From NCBI GenBank assembly GCA_012934845.2, contig WNNJ02003437.1, forward strand, positions 62,001 through 126,000: a stretch of 64,000 nt of DNA, in the 5' to 3' direction. The notes under the pieces are model-generated. The model saw only the letters and a program-made list of their open reading frames with translations, did not search any database and was not told the DNA's origin. Source of the DNA: Pomphorhynchus laevis (lineage: Eukaryota > Acanthocephala > Palaeacanthocephala > Echinorhynchida > Pomphorhynchidae). Position numbers and translations under genes: made by a program. Of the stretch, positions 21,451-34,600 are shown piece after piece (the first letter of the stretch is position 1; each line of letters opens with the position of its first letter).

Positions 21451-22729
21451 AAGTTAAATATCTTAAATGTGGAAATAATTACGGCGTTACGTTATAATTG
21501 ATATATATTTAAATAATTATAATTTTGTTTATTCAAAAAGATTATTTAATATGCAAAATATACTTTAATAATTTCTAAATGTGTTATATGCATTGTCATT
21601 TATAATTATATTGATTAATCTAATTATTGAACATTTATAAATTTGGATTTGATCGAATGCATGTGCATTCGATACCTGTTTTGGGATTTATTTGTAATTA
21701 AGAGATAGCAAATTATTTTTCAATTATATAAAATATGAAAATGATTTCGATCGTATTTTTTTATTTGAAAAATTTTGCTTATTGAAAATAGCTTATTTTT
21801 CAGTAATTTATAATCATAAATTATAATAATTTAATATTAAATTTTTAAATTAAAAATCTATTATTAAATTTATAATTTATTGTTAAAAATAATAAATTAA
21901 TAATCTATTAATCAATTAATTATTAATAATTTATTATAAAATTAATAATTTATATTTTAATAAATTAATAAGGTATTGTTAAAAATAATATATTAATATA
22001 TTATTAATAATTTATTATCTGAGAAATTTTATTTTCCTCACTTCCGCTTGGTAGAAAATACAGTCAGTTTATATACAAAAATGTCTGTTTATTATTGTAC
22101 TTATCGAGCTAGTCGTCATCCATCACGAGGACGAAGTGTGTGCGGAAGTTGCGGGAACGTTACGAAATGACGATATTGAATCTACCTTATGAAACTCCAT
22201 GTAGAAAGAACTGAAGATGAAAACAGATGGAGCAGGTCACAACATGGAAGTCCACAGAAACGACAGCAACAGTCAGAATTTCTCGAATGACAAGGCAACC
22301 TGATCATACAAAATTTGTCATGGTAACCATGAGTAGATATTCTCCAAACAAGCGGTCGGTTTGCATTAAATGGCCTTTTCCAATTAGTCTGAAGAAATAT
22401 TGGTTTGCAATAGATAGCAGGATCAAGTTTTGCAACAGTAATCTCGGTATTGCTGAGATGGATCGAGAGTAGCGGTGTTATAGGCAAATTAAACGAATTT
22501 GCAAAGGTATACGCACATGATGAGAGTTGAGATAACGCTGACACTAATGTCGAAGAGGTCATGGGTGAGAGCCCTGTGATCGTTTAATATACCTTCATTG
22601 AAGCGAATCGAATTTGCGGAAATTAGCAGTAGTAAGATCAAGCCAGATCGCCTGTATACCATATGTCAACACCTTAAAGAATCAAGGATCATCACCTTAA
22701 AGAAACTTAGGGCACCGTCGAAGGACAAA
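21451..22729. other. AT-rich stretch, no gene recognised
   Basis: Up to about 22030 the DNA is almost pure A/T with repeated TTAATAATTTATTA words. From 22080 to 22700 base composition is more balanced and short ORFs occur on both strands, but none resembles a protein I know; it may be the 3' part of the LINE remnant that follows at 22730. Confidence 0.45.
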
Positions 22730-23155
22730 TTACCTGTCTCTGAAGGAATACATTTTTTCAGTTGCCTTGACATACTTGTTGGAAATATGTTTCGAGAATG
22801 TCCATTTCGAATTTAAAACAATACCAAGGTAGGAATACTTACAACAAAATTCAAAATTGCTATTTCGATATTGCAATGAGTCATCACCGCGTAGACGCTC
22901 ACTCTTCCTGAATTTTAAAGCTCGGGACCTATCTAGATTTACCATTATAAAATTTTGTGTGCAGTAGCTATCAAGACGATTCAATTACGATTCAGTTGCT
23001 GAATCAATATCATAAGAAAGTATGACTAAATCTTCTGCATACATTTTGCAGTTAGATCTACCGCTTTGACAAACAAAGGAGGGACGATCACTAACGAATA
23101 GCGTGAAAAGCAGCGGACTTAATGGATCCTTTTGTAAAACCCCTCGATTTTAAAT
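22730..23155 (-). mobile_element. LINE reverse transcriptase fragment
   Basis: Reading minus, GVLQKDPLSPLLFTLFVSD (about 23150), KMYAEDLVILSYDIDSA (23040; catalytic box YAED in place of YADD) and, after one stop, NFIMVNLDRSRALKFRK and YSYLGIVLNSKWTFSKHI (22985-22730) are the fingers-palm-thumb motifs of a non-LTR reverse transcriptase. About 430 bp survive. No endonuclease or tail was found. The clade is probably of the CR1/Jockey/RTE type. Confidence 0.85.
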
Positions 23156-23754
23156 GAAGTGTATTGACAATTGCAGTCCATCCGAAATACGATTTTTTTA
23201 TATTTTATTATAAAATTAAAAATTTATTATATTTTAATAAATTAATAATTTATTATTTAAAATAATAAATTAATAATTTATTATTAAATTAATAATTTAT
23301 AATTTATTAATAATAATTAATTTATTTCTAATGCCCTTTTAATAATTTATTCTTACTTTAATAATTTTATAATAAAATGAATTATTATGCACCTATTTCT
23401 AAATGTCATTATCTCAGCTTTTAAAAAAATTTAAAATGTTAACGATATTTAATAATAATTCTATTAATTTATTAAAAATGTAATAACGTAATTTTAAAAG
23501 TATAATATTGATTTAGTTAATTAATTATATTTACTTATACAATTCGTCGCGAACGGTTTATAATAACGTACCATTACTTCACTTATTTAAATCGATTTTT
23601 TATATCTTTATATCGATTTTTTATTTATATTTTAGTGATTTTGAAGAAAGCTAATATCATTGCATATTATGCCAATTCTTAAAATTTATTTATTTAATGT
23701 AGCGTCCTAAATATTATATGCTATGCATGAAAATTTAAATATTGCATTGTAAAT

Positions 23755-24290
23755 TTAAATATGTCATCTTTACGATATAAATTAATAGTAGTTTTAATTA
23801 ATGTTAATTTAATGTTCATATCTAGATATACACCTTCTTTATCATTAATATTGGTTTACTTTCTTTATCTTTAATATTATATTTATTCTTTATTCTTTAT
23901 ATTATTGTGTTGATTTATATATTTTACTATTTTCTGCTTGATGTTATTTTTATAGTAACCTAGTTTAAAATATGTATCTATTAAATTATTTAAATGATTT
24001 TGAAAAAAACTGTACCGTTACATATTGTTGCAATTCTTAAAATTTCATTATTTAATGTATTATATTTTATATTATATGGTATGCATGAATGCTCATGCAA
24101 AAATATGTTTCTTGTAAATTTAAATATGTCATCTTTACGATATAAATTAATGGTAGTTTTAGTTAATGTTAATTTAATGTTCATATCTAGATATACACCT
24201 TCTTTATCATTAATATTGGTTTACTTTCTTTATCTTTAATATTATATTTATTAAAATTTAATTTAAAATTTTATAAAATTGTTATTCAAG
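23755..24290 (-). mobile_element. PLE-like repeat with conserved short ORF, left arm
   Basis: The arm carries on the minus strand a 64-residue frame (24184-23990) with NLYRKDDIFKFTRNIFLHE, HSCIPYNIKYNTLNNEILRI and ATICN. A third, shorter copy of its start lies at 23755-23890. The IPYN block recalls the C-terminal RT segment of Penelope-like elements (IPYNLAKRI), so a PLE origin is plausible but not certain. It faces an inverted copy at 24845-25230. The element is fragmentary. Confidence 0.55.
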
Positions 24291-24844
24291 TATTAACTAT
24301 TATAATAGTTATAACTAGTATAACTAGTTATATAATAACAGTGTTCTTATTACAGTGTTTATTATTATTTAATAACAATTAAATAATACACGATTCTTCC
24401 TGATCAGATAAAACGACCATATGAATGATATAATCTGAACTGTTACTTTTGATAGTAACAGTTCCGAATCTAAAATCCATAAATCTGTAAAGTAGAATAT
24501 GAGTAAATATATGCTTTGCTGCGCAATATATAGATATCGTTTAACTGATTTAATCAATCAGGTGCGGAAATTCAAAGTATTAGTAAAGTTTTCTTTTAAT
24601 GTAGTTTTATTTTTCTATAATTAAACGTAAGAAGGTTATTTTTAAATTACTCGATTTTCTTAATCAAAAAATATTATTCGTAAATTACTATTTGGCAACA
24701 TTGAAAGAAGCGTATTATGTTATAATTATCCGTGATAATAATGCTGTTATTTAATTGCATGATATAGTATTATTTGAAATCAATCAAAATGGACAAAATT
24801 AAAAATAAACGTGAAACTATTATCGACAAATCCGAAATGCATAT

Positions 24845-25230
24845 TACTTGAATAAAAATTTTATAAAATTTTAAATTAAATTTTAATAAATATAATATTA
24901 AAGATAAAGAAAGTGTATATCTAGATATGAACATTAAATTAACATCAATTAAAACTACTTTTAATTTATATCGTAAAGATGACATATTTAAATTTACAAG
25001 AAACATATTTTTGCATGAGCATTCATGCATACCATATAATATAAAATATAATACATTAAATAATGAAATTTTAAGAATTGCAACAATATGTAATGATATT
25101 GGCTTTCTTCAAAATCATTTAAATAATTTAATAGAATACATATTTTAAACTAGGTTACTATAAAAATAACCATCAAGCAGAAAATAGTAAAATATATAAA
25201 TCAACACAATAATATAAAGAATAAATTTAA
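24845..25230 (+). mobile_element. PLE-like repeat with conserved short ORF, right arm
   Basis: Inverted copy of 23895-24290, giving arms of about 390 bp around a 555-bp AT-rich spacer with no recognised content. The 73-residue frame (24927-25148) shares nearly all residues with the left arm up to ATICN and continues FLQNHLNNLIEYIF. Outer flanks also match (TTACTATAAAAATAACCATC against its complement at about 23950). Another copy is at 62030-62300. Confidence 0.6.
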
Positions 25231-25249
25231 ACTCTTAAGTGGCAAATTT

Positions 25250-25470
25250 TTATGGATGGATAATAAATAATATACTTTGTATTAGAATAAGATACTAGAT
25301 AGTTTTATCAGAGGAAATACATCATTAGCATGTATTTGGCCCCGCTGCTATGTTGGGTAGAGAAGTTAGCGGCCGAAACCTGATAGCATAGCAGTTCCTC
25401 CTGATGACCTCTAATTCTTATTCTGATACAACGTCTGTTATTTATTAGTCAATTCATAAGAATGATTTTT
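25250..25470 (+). repeat. Tail module of the PLE-like repeat
   Basis: Begins GGATAATAAATAATATACTT and contains GCCCCGCTGCTATG, GGCCGAAACCTGATAGCATA and CTCCTGATGACC. CTGCTATG (25350) and CATAGCAG (about 25390) can form an 8-bp hairpin. It sits at the same place relative to the ORF arm as at 61715-61930, so the two belong to one element of roughly 600 bp. Confidence 0.65.
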
Positions 25471-26660
25471 TAAATTTCAATTTTTTATTTTAATGACGTT
25501 TATTTTAATTTTTTTTTAACTTGATTTAAATTATAAAAATCTAAAAACAATTATTTATTTTATTATTTAATTATTAAATTTTGATTTAGCATTATTATGT
25601 TTTGTTTATTTTATAATTATATTAAATACGTAGACTCAGTTAGCTGATTTGATTAATAACTCATTGATTTAATATTTATTAATTAAATATTTACTAAAAA
25701 ATGAAATCTACTCTAAATTTTTAAATATCCAGGAACAATCAAGTATAGTTGAACGACAAAATTATTTTGATATAATACAGATCAAGGATGAATATATTTC
25801 TAAAATATGTTATTAAAATAAGGTATAGCCTGTTACCGCCATTAGGTCAATGAAAGAAAAATTAAAAAGGAATTTTTTTCTGTATTTTAAATTTTTAAAT
25901 ATCCATGAACAATCAGGTATAATTGAACGACAACAAACATTATTTTGATATTTCGCTAGAAACTACCAGCATCTTCAGAAATTAACATGTTAATTTACAT
26001 GTTAATTTCTATTAACTTGAGTGATGGTAAGCTGACAAACTGCTCGCTCTAAGCGTTCCATAACTTCACAACTCTTTGACCAAATTGAACTCTGTAGCGT
26101 ACAATTCTGCGGCGGTAGAGTTAATAGGAATGCACTCGCAAATTGCGAACGAATCGAAAATCAATAAAGGCTCTTAGAACATGTTGTTTATTATACAGTA
26201 TTTGATAGACTAGGCGCCTATGCCCTGAAGATTGCTTACCGAATGCATGATCACTGCTCGAAGCCTATTTTCGTATGTTGACGTTTTAATAATTGTTTGA
26301 CACTGCACTTTTTCAACTTGATTTGTCTCCGCTAAAGTCTTCGGATACGTACATGGCGAGGCGTATAGAAACAAATTGCTAAGAACAAAATCGTTTACAA
26401 GCTAATTCATTATTTTAATGAATTAGTTAAGAAACGTCTTGAGAATTAATAATGTCGTATTTATATAGATTTTAAGAATAAGTTTAAAAAAGTAAGATTA
26501 AACGAAAATGGAGAAATGCAACATATGCAGTAATAATTGATGTCACTGAAATGCAAATTTTTATTTTTCACTAAAACTCTAAAAATATATAAAGTTTTTT
26601 GCAATATTGAATTATTCCTTGCAAATAAAATTATTAAATCAGATAGCTAAGATAATGTTC
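25471..26660. other. AT-rich stretch with small retroelement remnants
   Basis: At 25720-25760 and 25900-25990 are copies of a dispersed repeat (ATCCATGAACAATCAGGTAT, GAACGACAACAAA, GATATTTCGCTAGAAACTAC, CATCTTCAG) that recurs at 55 and 59.7 kb. From about 26030 to 26400 base composition is more balanced; the minus strand has LINE-thumb-like words (PKTLAETNQVEKVQ) and may be another LINE scrap. No host gene was seen. Confidence 0.4.
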
Positions 26661-26664
26661 TTTT

Positions 26665-26885
26665 TCTTTAGCGTTTATCCCGTGTAGGGACGGGGTCCGC
26701 TGATTTTGAAAGTTGCCTTTATCTGATTTTATCGAGGACGTTAAGACTTATCAAATCCTTTTGTATAACGTCCATCCATCGCAATTTGGGTTTTCCTATC
26801 GGTCGTTTTCCATATACTGTCACGGTGATGTTCTTATTTGATGGCTGGTGTTCGTGTGCGCGGATAACGTGGCCGATATCTTAGC
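26665..26885 (-). mobile_element. RTE-type LINE, 3'-terminal fragment
   Basis: The minus strand encodes VRAHEHQPSNKNITVTVYGK, RPIGKPKLRWMDVIQKDL and, near the end, SADPVPTRDK. This is the well-known C-terminus of RTE-like LINE polyproteins (GKRPRGRPKKRW...ADPVPTRD). The copy is short and 5'-truncated. Both edges abut a duplicated TAGCTAAGATA, a candidate target-site duplication (26645-26652 and 26885-26895). Confidence 0.85.
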
Positions 26886-27344
26886 TATCTTAGATAGCTA
26901 AGATATAAACTTTAAAAAAAAACATTTTTCTTAAACATGGACGAAAATTTAGTCCAAACTCAAAATATTACAAATTGTTACCATTATCAGTGCTTCGTAA
27001 TATTAGTTTTAAAGTCAGATAGTTAAAATCTTAACTTTCTGACTTTAAATGTACAATATCGTATATTGTAACTATACGGTACAATCTTATATATACTAAT
27101 AATTATTTAATTTTATTGACTACCCCTGAAAATAACTTAAATAATACAAAATGATGTCAATTATATGTTATTATGTTACATTTTATTAAAAACTCAAATC
27201 TAATTGTTTTGTGATTTAATTCACAAACACGTTTAGCAACGGAAAGAACCAATTAAAAAATGGCTCAAGAAAAAACCAATGGAGAAAATTCGTTTCCAAT
27301 CCGAATTATTACAAGAAGGCGAGGAAACAGTAATATTTATTTGA

Positions 27345-27500
27345 TTACAAAAATCCAATATTTCGACGACACTACGGCACGTCATCTTCAGGGCTGTAAG
27401 TAGTTGTTGTTAGATCTTGATAATAAGAACTACTTACAACCCCGAAAACAACGTGCCGTACTGCCGTCGAAATATTGGATTTTTGTAATCAAAGAAAATA
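27345..27500. repeat. Foldback element with stem-GAAAUAUUGG arms
   Basis: Arms starting ATTACAAAAATCCAATATTT and ending with its complement flank a spacer of about 50 bp. Read towards the outside, each arm has CTGAAGATGACG or its variant, a short loop, CGTC and then GAAATATTGG. Same architecture as the foldbacks at 33.4, 34.3 and 38.4 kb but with different stem sequence. Confidence 0.8.
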
Positions 27501-28669
27501 TTCCTATTTCCTCACCTTGTAAAAAACCAATGACTGGGAACGAATGATGCGAACAAATGATTGTGATTATTTAAAAAAGTTAAACTTAGTAAGAAAATTT
27601 TAACGAAAACTCTATAAGAGAATGTCAATATCAAGAGTTTAAGCTAAAATTATACTGCCTCTTGTATAAGTGACAACATAATATCACAATATCCGAAAGG
27701 TTCTAACTATATCAATTTGAGATAAGCCAAAACTTGATAGATTAACGAATGAAAATATGTGCAGACAAGGAATATCACAAGCCGCTGACGAACGCATACA
27801 AATTGTTTGCCCATTGAATTGACAAATGCCAAAACCGAGAAAGCTTGTAATTACAAGCATGCTTTCACATATTTTTAGAAAATTAGTGGTGAATATTTCC
27901 ACGTCGATGTGAAGATTTGTCGACTCAAATTTACCTTTATATAAAAGCTAAAAATGAGAGCTAGTGTGATATCGAATATATCAAGAATGTATGGATGACA
28001 GTAATATCATGACAATATTGTAACTGCCAATCAGAATTACTTGCACACGACACGTTTCAATATATTCCAATGAGACTTATAAATTTCATAAATTAGAGAT
28101 CTAGCTATATCACAGCTAGAATGTATAGAATAATAATTCTATACATGTTTCGATACATAATTTAAAATGCGTTGAATAATAATTCGGTAATGAATAAAAA
28201 GATAGATCAACCAGATTGTTCACACAATAAACAAGTAGCGCTTGTTCACAGCTTTAAATTCAAAATGATCTGACATTAAAAGTTTCTTGATAATCACTAT
28301 TAAAATAGAAATTAAAATGATGAATAAAGATAATTGTGGTGGGTTTTCGAGCGTTTTATTTAAAATAAGTCTCTAAATATCAATTATATTATTTGATAGT
28401 AAAAACCTTTTTAAATTTGAGTGTATTACATGTTATACATTTTATGTTATAGTACATATAGGTTTTATATCAAGGCATTGCCTAGATTTATAGGTTATTA
28501 GGATTTAATAGTTAGATATTAAGTTATAATCATTTTCGATTTATTTTGAAAATAAGCGAATAAGACAATAATTTAAAATTTGTTAAAATGCAATTTTAAC
28601 AAATAATTGTTTTCAAGGAATGAATCAGTTAAGATGTGTTTTTCTAATTTCTAAAGCTATAAATTTACG
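27501..28669. other. 3' flank of NDUFA9, no gene seen
   Basis: AT-rich DNA without recognised exons. The 72-residue minus ORF at 27684-27902 has no similarity I can name and is rejected as a gene. Confidence 0.45.
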
Positions 28670-31600
28670 TTAAATGTAGCCTTCGTAATTTGTGGATATT
28701 ATTTTCTCGCTAGGAATGGACGCAGCAGGAACATCAATGCCGTCAACGGGACGGAGACATTTTGGGTCAGGAACGGAATTTGCATCGTAGTTTCTGTTTA
28801 CAAATCGAGACATCACTCGGCACATAAATGGCCAATAATATGTAACTGGTTTCGGTGTAATGCCCAAAGTTGAAAATTGCAAATCACTTGTGGGTTTATC
28901 ACTAACAAACTCCTGATAATAAAATACTTAATAAAACGAATCGTCAAAATATCTATACCCGTTCAAGCCTATCCAGACCAACCATTTTTGTAACTGGTGA
29001 ATAAGCAGACAATATCATTTTCAAACTGTTCAGAAAATAAAGCCAGCAACGAATAATATAGTAATCAAATTACAATGTGGTAATTGCCACTGCAATAACG
29101 TGCAAACACTTTATGAAATATTGAGCATTTAATATTAATTTTATCTTAAATTTTTCATTTATTAAAGAAATAAATTAATTTAATTCATAAATATTTGGAA
29201 AAAACTTAAAATTATAAATTATTTTAATGTAAAATTTAAGTATAAGTTAAAATAAATTAATTTGATAAAGTAATTTATAACCAGTTGTTAATTAATTAAT
29301 CATTAATTTCGATTAATTAATAATTAATTATAATTAGACCAAAATAATCGAAACAATTTCACAATGCTTATATTGAGCTCTTTTATTATGCGAGTGGAGA
29401 TAGATAAAATTACTAATTAGACGTAAAATGAGCGATCATATTATTTAATTGAATAGTAAACATTAAAATATCATAATATAAAGTTTTATTCACTATATTG
29501 TCTGGTAAAAAAACAGACATATTGTTCGTAATACAATGTGAAAACTTTGAGTTACAAAATCCACTTTAAAAAATTTTAAAATCCACTTTAAAATCCACTG
29601 TAAGTTATAAACGTTTTGGAAGACCTGAAAGATGAACATGTATTTCTCTTAAGTAACTGAACCGATAAATATGATTGAATATTGAAAATTGGATTGAATA
29701 TTATTATATTTTGCAAATTTAAGTGAAATCATTTCTGATTTCAAATTAAATTAGCGTTGGTAGGGGAAGGTGCTACCTTCAATTTGAAAACCTGCCTATT
29801 TTCAAAATTAATTTATATTATCAAACTAGTCATCTACAGTTTACTTCCTAATTTTAAATTAATTTAATGTGCAGTCATTGTTACAATTGAAATTTTTCAA
29901 GTCCATTAACTGTTGTTGGCTTATAGATAGGATTAAATTGGAGTGTTTCAAATTTATAATTTATTATAATGTAATATATAATATATAATTATTAATTATA
30001 ATTTATTATTATATATTATTAATTATTACAATCTAATTATATAAAATTACGATTGTATATTCTTACTAATGATTAGTTATTCGATAATTATATCAAAAAT
30101 TTTAAATACAAATTATAGCAAGGCTAAGTACATCTCGACATATTCTTGATTTAACAAGAATATTGATTATATTCGCCTAAATTATTATTTATTAAAACAT
30201 AAAAAATCCTTTAAATATAAGTTTAAATTAATAGCGATAAGAAATAAGAGATTAATAAAGAACATACAGATAAAGATTAATAAGATATTTTTATTAATTT
30301 TAGGAATAAAAAACTTCAATCTTGCCAATTTTTCATTACAAAAATTCATAAATCGTAAAATATTGGATTATCTTTGAGGTATAATTTCCTACAATGTGCT
30401 AGCCTTTGTGCTAGAATAATTATTTCCTACATGCATTTTAAAATTATAATTTCTTACAAAATGATACCAAAAGCTAAAAATATTAAAAGCCAAAAGTTAA
30501 ATTTTAAAAACAAATTTTAATAAAAAGTAAAAACTAAAATTCTTTATGGAAAACTAAATCTGGCTAAAACACTTGAAATATTAAAGACTATTAAATGCGA
30601 TTGCTTTATCTTCTCTTCGCCTAATATTCAAAGAATACAAAAAGTAAGTGATTATTCTTTTAGATAATTTATTTTACGGATTGATTAATTTTAAAAGCAA
30701 TTATATTAATGTAAGTTGTTAATTTTTCTAATTATTTGTAACAAATTAGAACGCATTACGTTAATATTAGTTTATTATTCCATATTAAATAGTTATCTAT
30801 TTTGAAATAATAATTTAGGATTGTAAACATGATTAACTTACAATGGTAACGGTCTCATGTAAGTAACCGACGCCTCATCCTGTAATGTACATTGTAAGTA
30901 GTAATTTAGTAGGTCATACAGATAATACATCTTTGGTCTATGAAGAAAGCCTCTAATATAAACATTCTTTAAAAATACGGACAATACCCAAACAGGTCGT
31001 ATTGTCCACTTTGTGTAGGTAAATCATCATCAACACAAAGACGAGTGATCGCTGTTGTAACGTCGTGAACCTGATATAAGTAGATAAACGGCAAGTGTAA
31101 TTATGTCAATTACTTACTGATACTGGAGCTTTTATTGTTTTACGGCCTTTCGCATACGCCGGAATCGATCCATTCATTCGGGCCCGTACTGCTTATACAA
31201 AAATTGTCTATAAAAATTTAACTTATTTAGATTACCGTTGCTATAGTAATAATGAAGAAACCAATCATTAACCCCGTAAACATCAGATGGTCGAACTATA
31301 AACGCGCTGGGAAATGCATCCAGTACTGCTTTTTCACCTTGGTACTAAAAATAAAAACTTTTTTGAATTACATCATAATTTACAAATATTATATTTACTT
31401 TGGAATAATAAGTTGATTATTTTGTAACTAGTGCGGTAGAAATACGTGAATTATCTTTTTTAAAGAATACCGCAAAGAATAAACACGCATTTCTGAATTA
31501 TACAGCCTAGTATCATGTTGTTGTCCCTACGTTTCAATTAGTAACGATCAATTATTTAGTTAACATAAAATAATTGTATGCCCAACTTTGTAATTTACTT

Positions 31601-34600
31601 TAATCTTGAGAAAATATTTAAAGAATTGCAACCTACCAATTAAAAAAACGGATAAAGTAAAAGCTGTATGCGTTAGCCTGTGAATCTTTTTATCTGACGT
31701 AATTGTCATCAAGCACGTAATTTGATATTTTAATATTGAATATATTTATCTTCTTCCATGTAGCATTGATTGTGGCGGTTATTTCATGGTTCAGGTTGCC
31801 ATCAGCTGAGAACACCGAACCAAGATATTTGAAACTTTCGGTCCGTGAAAGGTATGTTCCGTTGATATTGCTCGTGCTAGTATCGTTCGGGTTCGTAATC
31901 AAGTACTCAGTCTTCCTAATGTTTAGACGCAAACCATGCTGTGCTAGTCGTCATTCCAAAGCTTGATAATTGCATGAGGTCGCTCTTATAATATTGATTA
32001 TATTAATATTATTGATATACAAATATAAATAATATCTAATAATTTTATTATAATTGGTCATATTAATTTTTAATTGTAATATAATATTACAATTAATATT
32101 ATCATATTAATGATAATATAATATTTGATAATATTATTTATATTAATTTTATATTTATATTAATTTATAATTTATTATAAATTAATATATTATATTATTA
32201 ATATAATACAATTAATATATTAGATTATTTATTATGTTATTATTTAAAAATTTTAAATTTATTTAATATCATATTACACATCGTAATTTTACTAGAAACA
32301 TTATTTCTTCAAAACATATGATAATTATATATTAATATTTGAATATTATAATATTAGATATTATATATTCAAGTATTCAAAACACTGAATATTCTAATAT
32401 TCAGAAATATTTTTAAAATATAAAAATATGCCATAAATAGACTATTCATTCATTGGTTTCTGTGGGGAGAAATGAATAGACTGAATGAATAGACTATTCA
32501 TTCATTGGGGAGAGAAGTAAAAAAATATTTTATTTATTTACTCTTTACACTAATAAATAACAGAAATAAATGAGTGAACACAGTCAATAAATAATAAATT
32601 CAATGTTCATTTGCTGAGTGTATTGATCTTGAATTTAGATTATATATAACGTTGGATCATATCTGACGGCTATTTTATTAAAAGGTATTCCAATATATGC
32701 CAGATACAAAACGTCAATATCATTTACTTTTTTTATTATCAATAAGTAAATTTGAAAGCAGCATCGTTAGTAAAAGGTTTTGGATATTTGAAATGGTAAG
32801 CGACAGTTTGGAGTCCGATTTATATGAGCCGACGTACACTAATGAGTTGGACCCACTGTCAAGAAATAACCCAGCACTGATAGAAATATTGTTGCTCGCA
32901 TAAAAAATGTTACTTATCTAATTTAAAAACTTGACTTACAATTCCAAACAATAAAATTTCTTTTTCAAATGTGCTCTGTTGATCGACATTTAGTAAAATA
33001 ATTCTTTACTTTACTCTCTCCACTTATAAATAACATAAATCAATGAGCGAACAGTCTATTTATAATAATTAATATAATATTAATCTATTATAATCTTATA
33101 TCTATTTATATACTGGTTCCCGTTAGAACACAATCGAGACAACTTGCAGCCGAGTCATATATGGCCTGCTAAATGATCCGTCGTAGCGCAAAATGGTCTA
33201 TAGTTTTAGATTTAAAACTTCAATTTTTGCAATACGAGTTTCTCCCTATTTCTGTAGCCTAACCGCAATTCTGGAAAAGGCACTTTGAAAAAAATCATAA
33301 TAATCATCATTTACATATGATATTATAATATCATATGCAATGGTATTTGAATATAATATTATTCTTATGTTAATATATTATATATAATATTGTTGAAAAA
33401 AGAAAAGGCATCTACCGACAGAACACTGTAGGCAAAACCAATATTTCGGTTTCCAAGCAAAACCATTTTCAAGGTAATTGTTTTAATTTAATGATATCAA
33501 GAAAGTTGTTCTAACCAGTCAATTACCTTGAAAATGGTTTCGCCTAGAAACCGAAATATTGGATTTAACAACAATGTCCGGTCGTTGGACGCCTTTTCTT
33601 CTTTCAACAATAATTTGGACCGACATCCTCTATCCTCTTTCAAATTTATATAATATATTTAATTTATTATAAATATTAATAATAATATTTATAATTAATA
33701 TTAATAACGTAATATTAGTATAATAGTACGTATGCAATCGTATTTGAAATACATCGTATTCGTAATAGATATGATAATATATAAATGACATATTCATAAT
33801 AATATAATTAACACAATATTTATACAAATATTAAAGTTAAGATACGATGAATTGTTAACATATTACAGTCAACCGACAATTATTTTAAAATACCTTGGTT
33901 ATTAGATATTTCGACGGTTTTAGATAAAACGAAGGTGGATTCGGGGACGCGTTTAACGCAGAAATATGTATTAAGCGATTAACATTAAGCCTCCGACAAG
34001 CTTGCGCTATCTCACCTGATATTCGTACATGTACATCTTCAAAGCTAAAGTTTCTAAAATAAAAAATAATTAGCAAATCGATCATTCATTGAATTTGATC
34101 TCCTTAGTATAATAATTAATAATTAAATAATAATTAAATAATTACTAATTAATAAATATTTTTAGTAATTATTAAAATGATAGATACAGAGTTTTCGTAA
34201 TTTAAAATAGTGTTTTTATTGATTTTGTGGAAACGCCTTAGTAACGCAAAACCTATGATTTTAAAATCGTGTTTGATTTAAAATTATGTTACATTTTAAA
34301 TAGTTCATATGCTGATCCATTATTGATCAATAATTATTGAGCTGGATTAAAGAATACATTATTTTTGATATTTCGCTAACTTCTGTAGGCATCTTCAGAA
34401 TATTGACAATTTTTTAAAGAATTATATTATTATATTATTTCTATTACTGAAGAATTATACCGAAGATGCTAACAGAAGTTAACGAAATATCAAAAATAAT
34501 TTATTCTTTCATTTGATCGACCAGCTCCAATAATTATTTATGTCACATTGTACATTGCGAAACTTGCCATATAATTGACTAGTATAACTATTCAAATAAA

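Noticed and set aside
22182-22562. Minus and plus ORFs of 126 and 81 residues
   Set aside because: Overlapping on both strands without family motifs; probably LINE 3' remnant.
25350-25420. Hammerhead in the PLE-like tail module (GAAACC ... CTGATGACC)
   Set aside because: The core words are present in permuted order, but sequences next to them cannot form stem II and no good cleavage triplet is placed.
27684-27902. 72-residue minus ORF downstream of NDUFA9
   Set aside because: No similarity and no splice context linking it to NDUFA9.
32697-32903. 68-residue plus ORF in an NDUFA9 intron
   Set aside because: No recognisable similarity and AT-rich setting.
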